NCBI RefSeq assembly: GCF_003233845.1
Contig: NZ_QKRB01000057.1
Coordinates: forward strand, 310,001 to 374,000
Direction of reading: 5' to 3'
DNA length: 64,000 nucleotides
Source of the DNA: Paenibacillus sambharensis
GTDB lineage: Bacteria; Bacillota; Bacilli; Paenibacillales; Paenibacillaceae
A program made the translations under genes and the position numbers. Every line of letters begins with the position of its first letter. The first letter of the stretch is position 1. Of the stretch, positions 34,501-42,719 are shown piece by piece. The notes beneath the pieces were generated by a model. The model was not told the DNA's origin and did no database searches. It saw only the letters and a list, made by a program, of their open reading frames with translations.

Positions 34501-35723
34501 GAATACTTGTCATTAATGCTGGCAGCTCCTCGCTGAAATACCAGCTCTTTGATATGACTAACGAAAGCGTTCTGGCCAGCGGCCGTGTAGAACGGATCGG
34601 AATGGATTCATCGATTGTGACACATGAGCCAACGGACAAGCCGGAGGTCAAAGATGTCAGTGAAATCCTGGACCATGTTACAGCTGTCAAGCGGGTAATC
34701 GATCTGCTGGTGCATCCCGAGCATGGGGTTATTCGTTCCATGGACGAAATCGATGCCGTTGGGCACCGTGTCGTTCACGGAGGCGAAACCTTTAAGGAAT
34801 CCGTGCTCGTTGATCAGGACGTGAAGCTGGAGATCCGCAACCTGTTCGACTTGGCACCTCTTCATAATCCGGCTCACATGATGGGTATTAACGCTGTTGA
34901 CACCAACCTGCCTGAAGTGCCTCAAGCGGTTGTATTTGATACGGCTTTCCACCAATCCATGCCGCCGGTGGCTTACCTGTACCCGATTCCAATGGTGCTG
35001 TACCGCCGTCACAAGATCCGCCGTTATGGCTTCCACGGCACATCTCACAATTATGTAAGCCAGCAGGCAGCCGAGCTTCTGGGCAAGCCGCTTGAAGAAC
35101 TGAAGATGGTAACCTGTCATATCGGTAATGGCGCGAGCTGTACGGCTATTATGGGCGGTAAATCCGTTGATACCAGTATGGGTCTTACACCTCTTGAAGG
35201 TCTGATGATGGGTACGCGCAGTGGCGATCTTGACCCTGCAATCGTGCCATTCACAATGAATAAGGAAGACCTGACACTGAGTGAAGTGAACTCCATGCTG
35301 AACAAGCACTCCGGTCTGATGGCAATCTCGGGAATCAGCAGTGACATGCGCGAGATCGTTGATTCGATGGAGGAAGGAGACCGCAACGCCAAGCTTGCAT
35401 TCGACATGTATACGTATCGCGTGCGCAAGTACATCGGCTCCTATGTTGCGGCAATGGACGGATTAGATGTCCTGGTCTTCACGGCCGGGGTTGGCGAGAA
35501 CTCTGTACAGCTGCGTGATGCGGTTTGCAGCGGACTGTCTTACTTTGGAGTCAAGCTTGATCCAGAGCTGAACAAGCAGCGCTCCAAGCAGGCGCGTATC
35601 ATTTCGGCTCCAGATTCCCGTACCAAGGTTATGGTCGTTCCGACTAACGAGGAGCTTATCATAGCTCGTGATACGTACCGTCTTGTCCTTGAGCAGGAGA
35701 AGCAGGAAAACTACGAAATCTAA
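34497..35723 (+). CDS. ackA: Acetate kinase
   Basis: It interconverts acetyl phosphate plus ADP and acetate plus ATP. The 408 residues show both ASKHA-fold halves: INAGSSSLKYQL at the N-terminus, HRVVHGGE, FDTAFHQSMP, GFHGTSHNYV, and GTRSGDLDP with the catalytic arginine. VFTAGVGENS forms the adenosine site. Translation is coupled to the dehydrogenase gene, and dnaD follows after 15 bases. Confidence 0.97.
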   Translation: MRILVINAGSSSLKYQLFDMTNESVLASGRVERIGMDSSIVTHEPTDKPEVKDVSEILDHVTAVKRVIDLLVHPEHGVIRSMDEIDAVGHRVVHGGETFKESVLVDQDVKLEIRNLFDLAPLHNPAHMMGINAVDTNLPEVPQAVVFDTAFHQSMPPVAYLYPIPMVLYRRHKIRRYGFHGTSHNYVSQQAAELLGKPLEELKMVTCHIGNGASCTAIMGGKSVDTSMGLTPLEGLMMGTRSGDLDPAIVPFTMNKEDLTLSEVNSMLNKHSGLMAISGISSDMREIVDSMEEGDRNAKLAFDMYTYRVRKYIGSYVAAMDGLDVLVFTAGVGENSVQLRDAVCSGLSYFGVKLDPELNKQRSKQARIISAPDSRTKVMVVPTNEELIIARDTYRLVLEQEKQENYEI

Positions 35724-35738
35724 CCGGGGAGTGACAGC

Positions 35739-36455
35739 ATGAAGGACGGAAACCGGGACGCCTTTGTTCACGGCATGACTGCAGCTATGTCGGGGGGCGG
35801 CGTGTTTGTGCCGGCCGTTCTGCTGCGGTCTCACAGAGCGATCGGGCTCACTGATACGGATACCATGCTGCTCATTCATATCGCTGCCTTCAAGCAGGCC
35901 GAGAATGTGGAGTTTCCGACCTTGGAACAGCTTGGAGAACGAATGGGGCTTAGTGCCAAGGTTGTCGGTCAGCATGTGCAGCGATTAATGAAGGAAGGAT
36001 TCCTTGCTATTGATGAATATATTGATCCGGTATCAGGCATTCAATCGGAGACGTATAACTGGAACGGATGGATTGTGAAAGCAGCGGAATGGGTGACAGA
36101 ACATCCGGTAAGGGGAGGCTCAACTGTTCAGGAATCTGAATCGAGGGAACGGAGCTTTGCACCCCCGGCCCCGACTCCGACACCGGATATTAACTTGTTC
36201 TCCTTATTCGAGCAGGAATTTGGCAGGCCCCTGTCACCAATGGAGCTGGAAACGATCAGCGGCTGGCTGGATGCCGACCGGTATCCGGAGGAGCTTGTCC
36301 GATTCGCCCTTAAAGAAGCTGTGTTTGCCGGTAAGCTGCATTTTCGGTACATAGACCGTATCTTGCTGGAATGGAGCCGCAACCGGGTCACTAACAGTGA
36401 GGAAGCCCGTGCGCATGCCAACCGGTTCCGCAGCGGCAGTAACAGAAAAAGCTGA
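35739..36455 (+). CDS. dnaD: Primosomal replication protein DnaD
   Basis: An initiator protein that helps DnaA-dependent and restart loading of the replicative helicase. The 238-residue length is typical. The N-terminal winged-helix domain spans about residues 25-105 (LEQLGERMGLSAKVVGQHVQRLM). A Pro/Ser-rich linker follows, then the C-terminal DDBH2 domain with RYIDRILLEW near residue 206. In B. subtilis dnaD is followed by nth; here nth lies 17 kb further on. The stop codon is inside the terminator hairpin. Confidence 0.93.
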   Translation: MKDGNRDAFVHGMTAAMSGGGVFVPAVLLRSHRAIGLTDTDTMLLIHIAAFKQAENVEFPTLEQLGERMGLSAKVVGQHVQRLMKEGFLAIDEYIDPVSGIQSETYNWNGWIVKAAEWVTEHPVRGGSTVQESESRERSFAPPAPTPTPDINLFSLFEQEFGRPLSPMELETISGWLDADRYPEELVRFALKEAVFAGKLHFRYIDRILLEWSRNRVTNSEEARAHANRFRSGSNRKS

Positions 36456-36480
36456 GACGCTCATGCGTCTCAGCTTTTTT
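36446..36480. terminator. Bidirectional terminator between dnaD and mtnB
   Basis: GCTGAGACGC (36451-36460) and GCGTCTCAGC (36465-36474) form a perfect stem with a TCAT loop. It is flanked by A residues on the left and T residues on the right, so it works on both strands. The dnaD stop (36453-36455) lies in its stem and the mtnB stop (36479-36481) in its T tract. Confidence 0.9.
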
Positions 36481-37144
36481 ATATGCTGGCCTTGGACTGC
36501 TTGAGCAGCTCCCAGCGGTATACATATTCGAAGAGGAACTCGAACGCCTCAAGATGCCGTTTGGCCTCAAATGCGTTCGCTCCCCAAGCGTATATTCCAT
36601 GCTTGCGAAGCATGATACCCGGCACACGCGGATCAAACCGCTTTGTGACCTCTGGGACAATCTTGGGGATATCGGCATAGTTTGGAATGACCGGGATATC
36701 AATATGGGCTTCCTCGTCCCATATATTAAATGCCTTTATCAATTCCACGCCTTCAACTGGTATAGAGCCGCGTTCCCAGAACCATTCAGATACCACATTG
36801 TTGAATACGGTATGCGTGTGGAAGATCGCACCGCAGCCTGTAAGGCGGTAAAGCTCGCAATGAATCAGCGTTTCGGCCGACGGCTTCAGCCGGGTCGTCT
36901 CGCAAGGCTTGCCATCCTGATCGACGAAGAGGAAGTCCTCCGGCGTATGTACGGACTTATCCTTGCCGCTAGCGGTAATCGCAAAATGAAAGCTGTCCGG
37001 CTCGTAGTCACCCACACGAATGGACAGGTTGCCGCTTGTTCCGGGAAACCAGTTGCGAGCAGCAAACAAGTCCTTGATCTCTCTTAGCTCGGTTAATGCT
37101 CGCTGCTTATCCTCGGTTGGAATACTTAGGAAATCCAGGCTCAT
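36479..37144 (-). CDS. mtnB: Methylthioribulose-1-phosphate dehydratase
   Basis: A class II aldolase-fold zinc enzyme (221 residues) that dehydrates methylthioribulose-1-phosphate in the methionine salvage pathway. The zinc histidines are in IFHTHTVFN and near RKHGIYAWG. FPGTSGNLS is the N-terminal signature. Its start overlaps the mtnX stop by one base (TAATG). It is the last gene of the minus-strand pro-mtn operon. Confidence 0.95.
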   Translation of the reverse strand: MSLDFLSIPTEDKQRALTELREIKDLFAARNWFPGTSGNLSIRVGDYEPDSFHFAITASGKDKSVHTPEDFLFVDQDGKPCETTRLKPSAETLIHCELYRLTGCGAIFHTHTVFNNVVSEWFWERGSIPVEGVELIKAFNIWDEEAHIDIPVIPNYADIPKIVPEVTKRFDPRVPGIMLRKHGIYAWGANAFEAKRHLEAFEFLFEYVYRWELLKQSKASI

Positions 37145-37809
37145 TACACTATCTCCTCCAGCTCGTCAATGACATCATGGAAGGTTTCGAAGGGGGTATA
37201 CGATACCCCGAGCTCCCGGCATTTATCGATCAGATGGGAGCGGGCAAAGACGATGTCGGCAATTTTGGCGCCTTCGAAATCCGTTACACTGTCACCAATC
37301 AGAATCCGTTCATAATGCTCTGCAGGGAAGCGGCGCATGATGGTCGTTTTACACATGCCGCACTCGTTCGAACACTCATGGTCGCAAGGATGCGGCCATA
37401 AAATTTCGATGCGGCTGCCCTCGAAGCTGCTGCCATTACAGAAGATATGATCTTCCGGAATGTCGAATGGCTGGAGGAGCGGGTATACGAAGAAATCAAT
37501 GCCTCCGCTTGTTACATAGAAGTCAATGGACTGGTACTGGCAGAAGCGAAGCAGCTCATCGAAGCCTTCACGAATCTGCGCATTGTTAATAGCGAATTCA
37601 ACAACCTCTTTCCTGCGGGAGGCCGGAAGAAGACGGAACAGTTCGCCAACCCCTTCGCGGATCGACTTTCGTTCACTGACAATATCCTCCACAATCGCTT
37701 CCCAGCCGTCGGGGTTAAAATGCTTGATGATCGCTACGATATTATCATTTACGGTGATGGTTCCGTCGAAATCACAGAAGATGACCTTGCTGCGTGATGT
37801 GCTGCTCAT
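37144..37809 (-). CDS. mtnX: 2-hydroxy-3-keto-5-methylthiopentenyl-1-phosphate phosphatase
   Basis: A HAD-superfamily phosphatase (221 residues) acting after MtnW in methionine salvage. The nucleophile motif is FCDFDGTITVND, with a threonine/serine in VTSGG and the acidic IGDSVTDFEGA motif. A cluster of cysteines in CDHECSNECGMC near residue 140 may bind metal and is noteworthy for a HAD protein. The start overlaps the mtnW stop as ATGA. Confidence 0.95.
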   Translation of the reverse strand: MSSTSRSKVIFCDFDGTITVNDNIVAIIKHFNPDGWEAIVEDIVSERKSIREGVGELFRLLPASRRKEVVEFAINNAQIREGFDELLRFCQYQSIDFYVTSGGIDFFVYPLLQPFDIPEDHIFCNGSSFEGSRIEILWPHPCDHECSNECGMCKTTIMRRFPAEHYERILIGDSVTDFEGAKIADIVFARSHLIDKCRELGVSYTPFETFHDVIDELEEIV

Positions 37810-39029
37810 TCTCTAACCCCCCATGCGGATATGGCTGCAGCAAGCTCCGGATGGTTTGCGGCATAATCACGAAGCGGCACTCCATGAAGCGAAGCCTGGA
37901 TCGCCTGCCTGAAGGCTTGTCCGCCTGCGGCGGTACCCATTGGATGGCCATGAATTCCGCCGCCTGCATTGACGACGACATCGCTGCCGAAATCCCGCAG
38001 GATCAGTGGTACAAGCCCCGGGTGGATGCCGGCAGATGGGACGGGGAAGCTTGTCTTGATGCGCAGAGCCGGATCGAGCAGCGCATCTCTTACGGCCATA
38101 TTTTCTTCCTTAGGCATCACTACAGATCCGTAAGGCGAAGGGAACAGGACGAGATCCGCACCAGCGATTCTCATCAGCTTGCCCAGCAGGACAGGAGCAG
38201 CAATGCCATAATGCGGAGAAGGGTAGAAGGCACCCGCCATAGCCGGATGAGCGGCAATCGGAACATTGATCTCCGGGTCACGGCTCAGCTCAGCCAGCAC
38301 ATCATAGCCGTATGCCAGTACATTGAACAGCAGGGCATTGGCGCCTGCCTGAATCGCTTTCTTGGCATTGGCGGCAATTTGGGAAGTAGGACCCGTAATA
38401 TTGACGGCATACAGCAGATCCTGGCCGGTTTCGCCTTTTGCTCTGGCAGCGGCCTCCATGCAGACTTCTACACGCTTCTCGAGCGGGGTAAGCGGATTCT
38501 CGAACAAGATTTCATCATCCTTGATCAAATCCACACCGCCGAGAGCCTGCCGGTAAAACTGTTCCTGCAGTCCGCCGAGGTCATGTCCAATAACGGATTT
38601 GAAGATGCTCATCAGCAGCGGCCGATCAGGAATGCCAAGCTGCCCTCGTACACCGGTTAGCCCGAATTTGGGCCCGGGGAAGGCGGACAGGAAGTCGTCC
38701 GATACGTCGATGTCAATCAGCTTGATGCGTCCGTCCATGGACAGCTTGCCGAAGATGGTGACCAGAAGGGCAGGGATATCACGGCTGAAATTAATATCCG
38801 GGTAGTCAATTACGATATCTGCATACCGTTCGCCGGCAGCTGAGGCATTTCCGCCATACTCGCTGACAGACACCACTTTGCCAAGATGCTTCTCCATGTG
38901 GGCCTTCTGCGCCTCGGGGAGCTCGGTCCAGCTTCCGACGGTCAGTCCGACAGCGATGGACTGCGCCTTCTTCTGAAAATCTGCTTTCTCATCGAAACAA
39001 CGGTAGACCGCTCTGCAATATCCGCTCAT
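37806..39029 (-). CDS. mtnW: 2,3-diketo-5-methylthiopentyl-1-phosphate enolase (RuBisCO-like)
   Basis: A RuBisCO-like protein that tautomerises the diketo intermediate of methionine salvage and does not fix CO2. The 407 residues include FPGPKFGLTGVRG and the lysine of GGVDLIKDDE, which is carbamylated in this family. HPAMAGAFYPSPHYG and NAGGGIHGHP form phosphate-binding loops. It overlaps proC upstream and mtnX downstream, each as ATGA. Confidence 0.96.
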   Translation of the reverse strand: MSGYCRAVYRCFDEKADFQKKAQSIAVGLTVGSWTELPEAQKAHMEKHLGKVVSVSEYGGNASAAGERYADIVIDYPDINFSRDIPALLVTIFGKLSMDGRIKLIDIDVSDDFLSAFPGPKFGLTGVRGQLGIPDRPLLMSIFKSVIGHDLGGLQEQFYRQALGGVDLIKDDEILFENPLTPLEKRVEVCMEAAARAKGETGQDLLYAVNITGPTSQIAANAKKAIQAGANALLFNVLAYGYDVLAELSRDPEINVPIAAHPAMAGAFYPSPHYGIAAPVLLGKLMRIAGADLVLFPSPYGSVVMPKEENMAVRDALLDPALRIKTSFPVPSAGIHPGLVPLILRDFGSDVVVNAGGGIHGHPMGTAAGGQAFRQAIQASLHGVPLRDYAANHPELAAAISAWGVRE

Positions 39030-39904
39030 TGGGTTGTGCTCCTCTCCAGCTCGGCGCCCATCTCTCTGGCACGTTCGGCTGAACGCCGTACCGCTTTTAT
39101 AATGGTGGATGTAAAGTCATGACGGTCCATAACCTCGATAGCCGCTTGCGTTGTGCCGTTCGGTGACGACACCTTGCGCCGCAGCACGGAGGGTTCTTCT
39201 CCCGTCTGATGAACCATTGATGCTGCGCCGAGCACAGTCTGAATGGTCAGCTCGCGCGATGACTCCGGTGACAGGCCAAGATCAATGCCGGCCTGCATCA
39301 GAGCTTCCATCACATAATAGATGTAAGCAGGTCCGCTGCCTGATAAACCGGTCACCGAGTCGATCATCGGCTCCTCGACAATTGTCGTGATGCCAACAGC
39401 CTGGAATATATCCACGGACAACTGCTGCTGGGCTTCGGAAACCTGGCCATTAAAGCAGAGCGCAGTAGCTCCAAGACCGATCGTAGAGGAAGTGTTCGGC
39501 ATGGTGCGAACGATGGGCAGAGCTCTGCCGATCAATCGTTCGATCGTTTCGGTTGATAGACCTGCAATAACGGAAACAACCAGCTGTCCTTCCTTGGATA
39601 AACCAGTCAGCCTGCCGAGCGCCTCCTCGGCATCCTTGGGCTTCATGCAGAGGAACAGAATATCTGCTTCGGCAAGGAATCTATCTTTATCAGCAGGGCC
39701 CGCAGGGATTACGACACCATAACGGCTGTTCAGCTCGGCAAGCCGCTGATCATCCGAACGGTTGATAACGCTGACCTGGCCTGCCTCTGCGAGCCCTTGT
39801 TCGACTATGCCTCTAAGTATGGCTTCAGCCATTGATCCTGCACCGTAGAAGCAGAAGCGTTTATCCCGGATAGGTGCTGTTACCTTGGTGAGCTGTTCTT
39901 TCAT
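39026..39904 (-). CDS. proC: Pyrroline-5-carboxylate reductase
   Basis: It makes proline from pyrroline-5-carboxylate with NAD(P)H, the last step of proline synthesis. The 292 residues have the Rossmann motif FYGAGSMAEAILRG near residue 19 and the C-terminal signature TGLSGSGPAYIYYVMEAL. It follows proA by 17 bases and overlaps mtnW, which places a complete proline pathway and part of methionine salvage on one transcript. Confidence 0.95.
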   Translation of the reverse strand: MKEQLTKVTAPIRDKRFCFYGAGSMAEAILRGIVEQGLAEAGQVSVINRSDDQRLAELNSRYGVVIPAGPADKDRFLAEADILFLCMKPKDAEEALGRLTGLSKEGQLVVSVIAGLSTETIERLIGRALPIVRTMPNTSSTIGLGATALCFNGQVSEAQQQLSVDIFQAVGITTIVEEPMIDSVTGLSGSGPAYIYYVMEALMQAGIDLGLSPESSRELTIQTVLGAASMVHQTGEEPSVLRRKVSSPNGTTQAAIEVMDRHDFTSTIIKAVRRSAERAREMGAELERSTTQ

Positions 39905-39921
39905 AGCAGTTATAATCCCCT

Positions 39922-41169
39922 TTATCCGCGTATTTGGCCGGTTCCGTAAATCCGGTACTTGGTAGAAGTAAGCGCAGGAAGACCCATCGGCCCCCTTGCG
40001 TGCAGCTTTTGGGTACTGATGCCGATCTCGGCGCCGAATCCAAACTCAAAGCCGTCCGTGAAGCGGGTGGAAGCGTTGTGGTAGACAGCAGCCGCGTCAA
40101 TCTCCTGCATAAATCGGGCCGCATGCTCCGCATTCTCAGTGACAATGCACTCGGAGTGCATGGTACCGTATTGACGAATGTGACCTAGCGCTTCATCCAG
40201 ACTGTCAACGATACGGATATTCAGAATATAGTCATTGTATTCATGGTCATATTCTGGTGCCGGCGCATCCGCTGTATCGGGCAGCAGGGCACGGACGGCT
40301 TCGCAGCCGCGCAGCTCAACCCCCGCATCACGCAGCCTGCCGGCTATGCTCGGAAGGTGATCATTTGCGAATGAGCGGTGTACGAGCAGCGTTTCCATTG
40401 CATTGCAGACAGAAGGGCGCTGCGCCTTGGCGTTGAGGGCAATATCTGAAGCCATGGCCGGCTCAGCCGATTCATCCAGATAAGTATGACAAATTCCGGC
40501 TCCCGTTTCGATTACAGGGACGGTGGCATTCTCAACAACATTGCGGATCAGAGAGGCGCCGCCCCTTGGAATCACAACATCGAGCAGACCGTTCAGCTTC
40601 AGCATTTCGTCGACGGAGCGGCGATCGGAATCTTCAATTAACTGCAGGGCATCAGGCGGCATCTTCGTATCGGCCAGCGTCTTGCGCAGCACCTCCACAA
40701 TCTGCTTGTTGGAGGCTATGGCAGCAGAGCCGCCGCGCAGCACAACAGCATTGCCCGTCTTTAGACAAAGTCCTGCTGCATCAACCGTGACGTTCGGCCT
40801 GGCCTCGTAGATCATTCCGATGACACCGAGCGGAACCCTGATCTTCTCAATCTGCAATCCGTTAGGCCGGCTGAAGGCCTCCAGCTTGTCGCCGACAGGA
40901 TCGGGCAGCTCGACAATTTGCCGAAGCCCTTCAGCAATTCCCATGATCCGTTCTTCGGTCAGCTTTAAGCGGTCAAGCAGGGACTCGCTGGTGCCGCCGG
41001 CGCGACCCCGCTCGAGATCTTCCTGAATGGCCTCTATAATACTTTCCTGATTGGCGATTAACGCGTCAGCCATCCGAAGAAGCGCGCTGTTCTTCTCTTC
41101 CGTACTTAAGGTGTTCATGCGTGCTGCAGCTGCTCGCGCGAGTGCTGCTTTATCTCTTACTTCGCCCAT
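39922..41169 (-). CDS. proA: Glutamate-5-semialdehyde dehydrogenase (gamma-glutamyl phosphate reductase)
   Basis: It reduces glutamyl-5-phosphate to the semialdehyde with NADPH. The 415 residues show VPLGVIGMIYEARPNVTVD, the cysteine nucleophile in ETGAGICHTYLDE near residue 250, and STRFTDGFEFGFGAEIGIST at the C-terminus. It lies 18 bases after proB. Confidence 0.97.
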   Translation of the reverse strand: MGEVRDKAALARAAAARMNTLSTEEKNSALLRMADALIANQESIIEAIQEDLERGRAGGTSESLLDRLKLTEERIMGIAEGLRQIVELPDPVGDKLEAFSRPNGLQIEKIRVPLGVIGMIYEARPNVTVDAAGLCLKTGNAVVLRGGSAAIASNKQIVEVLRKTLADTKMPPDALQLIEDSDRRSVDEMLKLNGLLDVVIPRGGASLIRNVVENATVPVIETGAGICHTYLDESAEPAMASDIALNAKAQRPSVCNAMETLLVHRSFANDHLPSIAGRLRDAGVELRGCEAVRALLPDTADAPAPEYDHEYNDYILNIRIVDSLDEALGHIRQYGTMHSECIVTENAEHAARFMQEIDAAAVYHNASTRFTDGFEFGFGAEIGISTQKLHARGPMGLPALTSTKYRIYGTGQIRG

Positions 41170-41187
41170 TCGATTACCTCCTGTCAG

Positions 41188-42285
41188 TTATAACGTCACC
41201 CATTCATCCCTGTGAATGACCTCGATGCGTACGACTTCCACCCGCCTTGCAACCTCTTCCGTCCCAAGACCGGCTACAGCCTGAATTTGCCATGCTTCAT
41301 AATTGACGACTCCGCGTCCGATTACTTGCCCGCTTGGATCCACGACTTCTACAACATCCCCGGGGTGAAATTCGCCTTCCACCAGCTGGACGCCAGCGGG
41401 GAGGAGGCTCTTGCCGCGCTCGGTGAGTGCGGTAACGGCGCCATCGTCGATGGTAATCCTGCCGCGCGGGGTAGAGTGGAAGCCGAGCCACTGCTTCTTG
41501 ACAGAGAGGCTGTGCAGGGAGGTGTCAAAATAAGTGCCTTTGCCGCTGCCCCGCACAGCGGACAGAAGGTCGCCGGGCTCGGAGGCACGGCCGATGAAGG
41601 TCGATACCCCGCCGCGCATCGCAATGCGGGCCGCTTCGATCTTCGAACGCATGCCGCCTGTACCTACCGCTGAGCCGGCTCCGCCGGCAATGGCCATAAT
41701 CTGCTCCGATATTTGTTCAACCCTGTCAATTCGCACGGCGCTGGCATCCTTGCGGGGGTCAGCGGTATATAGACCGTCCATATCGGTCAGGATCATCAGC
41801 TGCCGGGCTCTCACCAGATTGCCAACCAATGCGGAGAGCGTATCATTATCGCCAAATTTAAGCTCATCCGTTGCCACAGTATCGTTCTCGTTAATGATGG
41901 GCAGGACCCGCTGCCTGAGCAGCTCTTCAATGGTCATCAGCGCATTCTGGATACGCCTGCGGTTGGAGAAATCAGCCCGTGTCAGCAGCAGCTGCGCCAC
42001 GCCAATCCCGCTTGATGCAAAGGCCTCCTGATAAGCCTGCATGAGCAGCGCCTGCCCGACTGCTGCAGCCGCCTGCTTCTCGTGCACAAGCTTGGGCCGG
42101 GCGGCGTACCCGATTCGTCTGAACCCGGCAGCGACAGCGCCTGAGGTGACAAGGAGAAGAGGGTGCCCTGCCTGGTGAAGAGCCGACAGCTCAGCGGCGA
42201 AATAGGCGATTTGGGCTCGGTTCAGCCCTCCTTCCTCAGAGGTTAGCGAGCTGCTGCCGATTTTGATTACAATGCGTTCTTCCAT
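41188..42285 (-). CDS. proB: Glutamate 5-kinase with PUA domain
   Basis: It phosphorylates glutamate to start proline synthesis and is normally feedback-inhibited by proline. The amino-acid-kinase domain shows VIKIGSSSLT, VTSGAVAAG, INENDTVAT and TDMDGLYTADPR. The PUA domain covers about residues 275-360. At 365 residues it is the full-length form. The ribosome site is weak. Expression is set by the T-box leader ending 101 bases upstream. Confidence 0.96.
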   Translation of the reverse strand: MEERIVIKIGSSSLTSEEGGLNRAQIAYFAAELSALHQAGHPLLLVTSGAVAAGFRRIGYAARPKLVHEKQAAAAVGQALLMQAYQEAFASSGIGVAQLLLTRADFSNRRRIQNALMTIEELLRQRVLPIINENDTVATDELKFGDNDTLSALVGNLVRARQLMILTDMDGLYTADPRKDASAVRIDRVEQISEQIMAIAGGAGSAVGTGGMRSKIEAARIAMRGGVSTFIGRASEPGDLLSAVRGSGKGTYFDTSLHSLSVKKQWLGFHSTPRGRITIDDGAVTALTERGKSLLPAGVQLVEGEFHPGDVVEVVDPSGQVIGRGVVNYEAWQIQAVAGLGTEEVARRVEVVRIEVIHRDEWVTL

Positions 42286-42385
42286 AATAAGTCCGGTTCC
42301 TTCCTGGGCTGCGTTTGCCTATAGCAGCCGTCCTTCTGGGGGAGCGGCTGAGGTCGCCGGGATAAGCGTACAGCTGCCGGGCGAC

Positions 42386-42423
42386 AAAAAAAGACTTTCA
42401 TCCTGTATAAAGGACGAAAGTCT
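42386..42423 (-). terminator. T-box terminator
   Basis: On the minus strand AGACTTTCGTCCT (42423-42411) pairs with AGGATGAAAGTCT (42404-42392), with one G-T pair and a six-base loop. Seven T residues follow. It competes with the antiterminator. Confidence 0.9.
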
Positions 42424-42640
42424 GGCTTCCGCGGTACCACCTTTTGTTGATGATGCTAATGATCATCCTGCTCCATGACCTGATAACAGCAGGTGCTGTC
42501 CGGCTCATCACCGGCCGTTCAGGGGTGGGTTCGGTAAGGGTTCGCGACGGATTCTTGCAGCCGGGGAATCCGTTCTCTGAGCGCGAGGATCCAAACGTAC
42601 TGGTCCCGTCATCACGTTGTATGTTCGATTGTGACATCTA
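42386..42640 (-). promoter_or_regulatory. T-box riboswitch, probably proline-tRNA responsive
   Basis: On the minus strand the core AGGTGGTACCGCGG (42442-42429) is the canonical T-box antiterminator sequence. An intrinsic terminator follows. Upstream, a stem I-like region has CAGAGAAC and GGCTGCAAGAATCC. The segment GAA-CCC-ACC puts a proline codon, CCC (42529-42527), at the expected specifier position, followed by A as is usual. Uncharged tRNA-Pro(GGG) would thus allow readthrough into proBAC-mtnWXB. The specifier assignment is by alignment in my head; the T-box itself is clear. Confidence 0.9.
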
Positions 42641-42645
42641 ACGTT

Positions 42646-42674
42646 AGGATACCATGATCGGCAGGGGCTGTAAA
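42646..42674 (-). promoter_or_regulatory. Promoter of the T-box-proBAC-mtnWXB operon
   Basis: On the minus strand TTTACA (42674-42669) and TATCCT (42651-42646) are 17 bases apart. The start would be near 42639, just upstream of the T-box stem I. Confidence 0.65.
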
Positions 42675-42719
42675 GTAAGGCTGGCAGCCTCTAAGCAGGC
42701 CTGTTCAGGCTTGCAGGTG

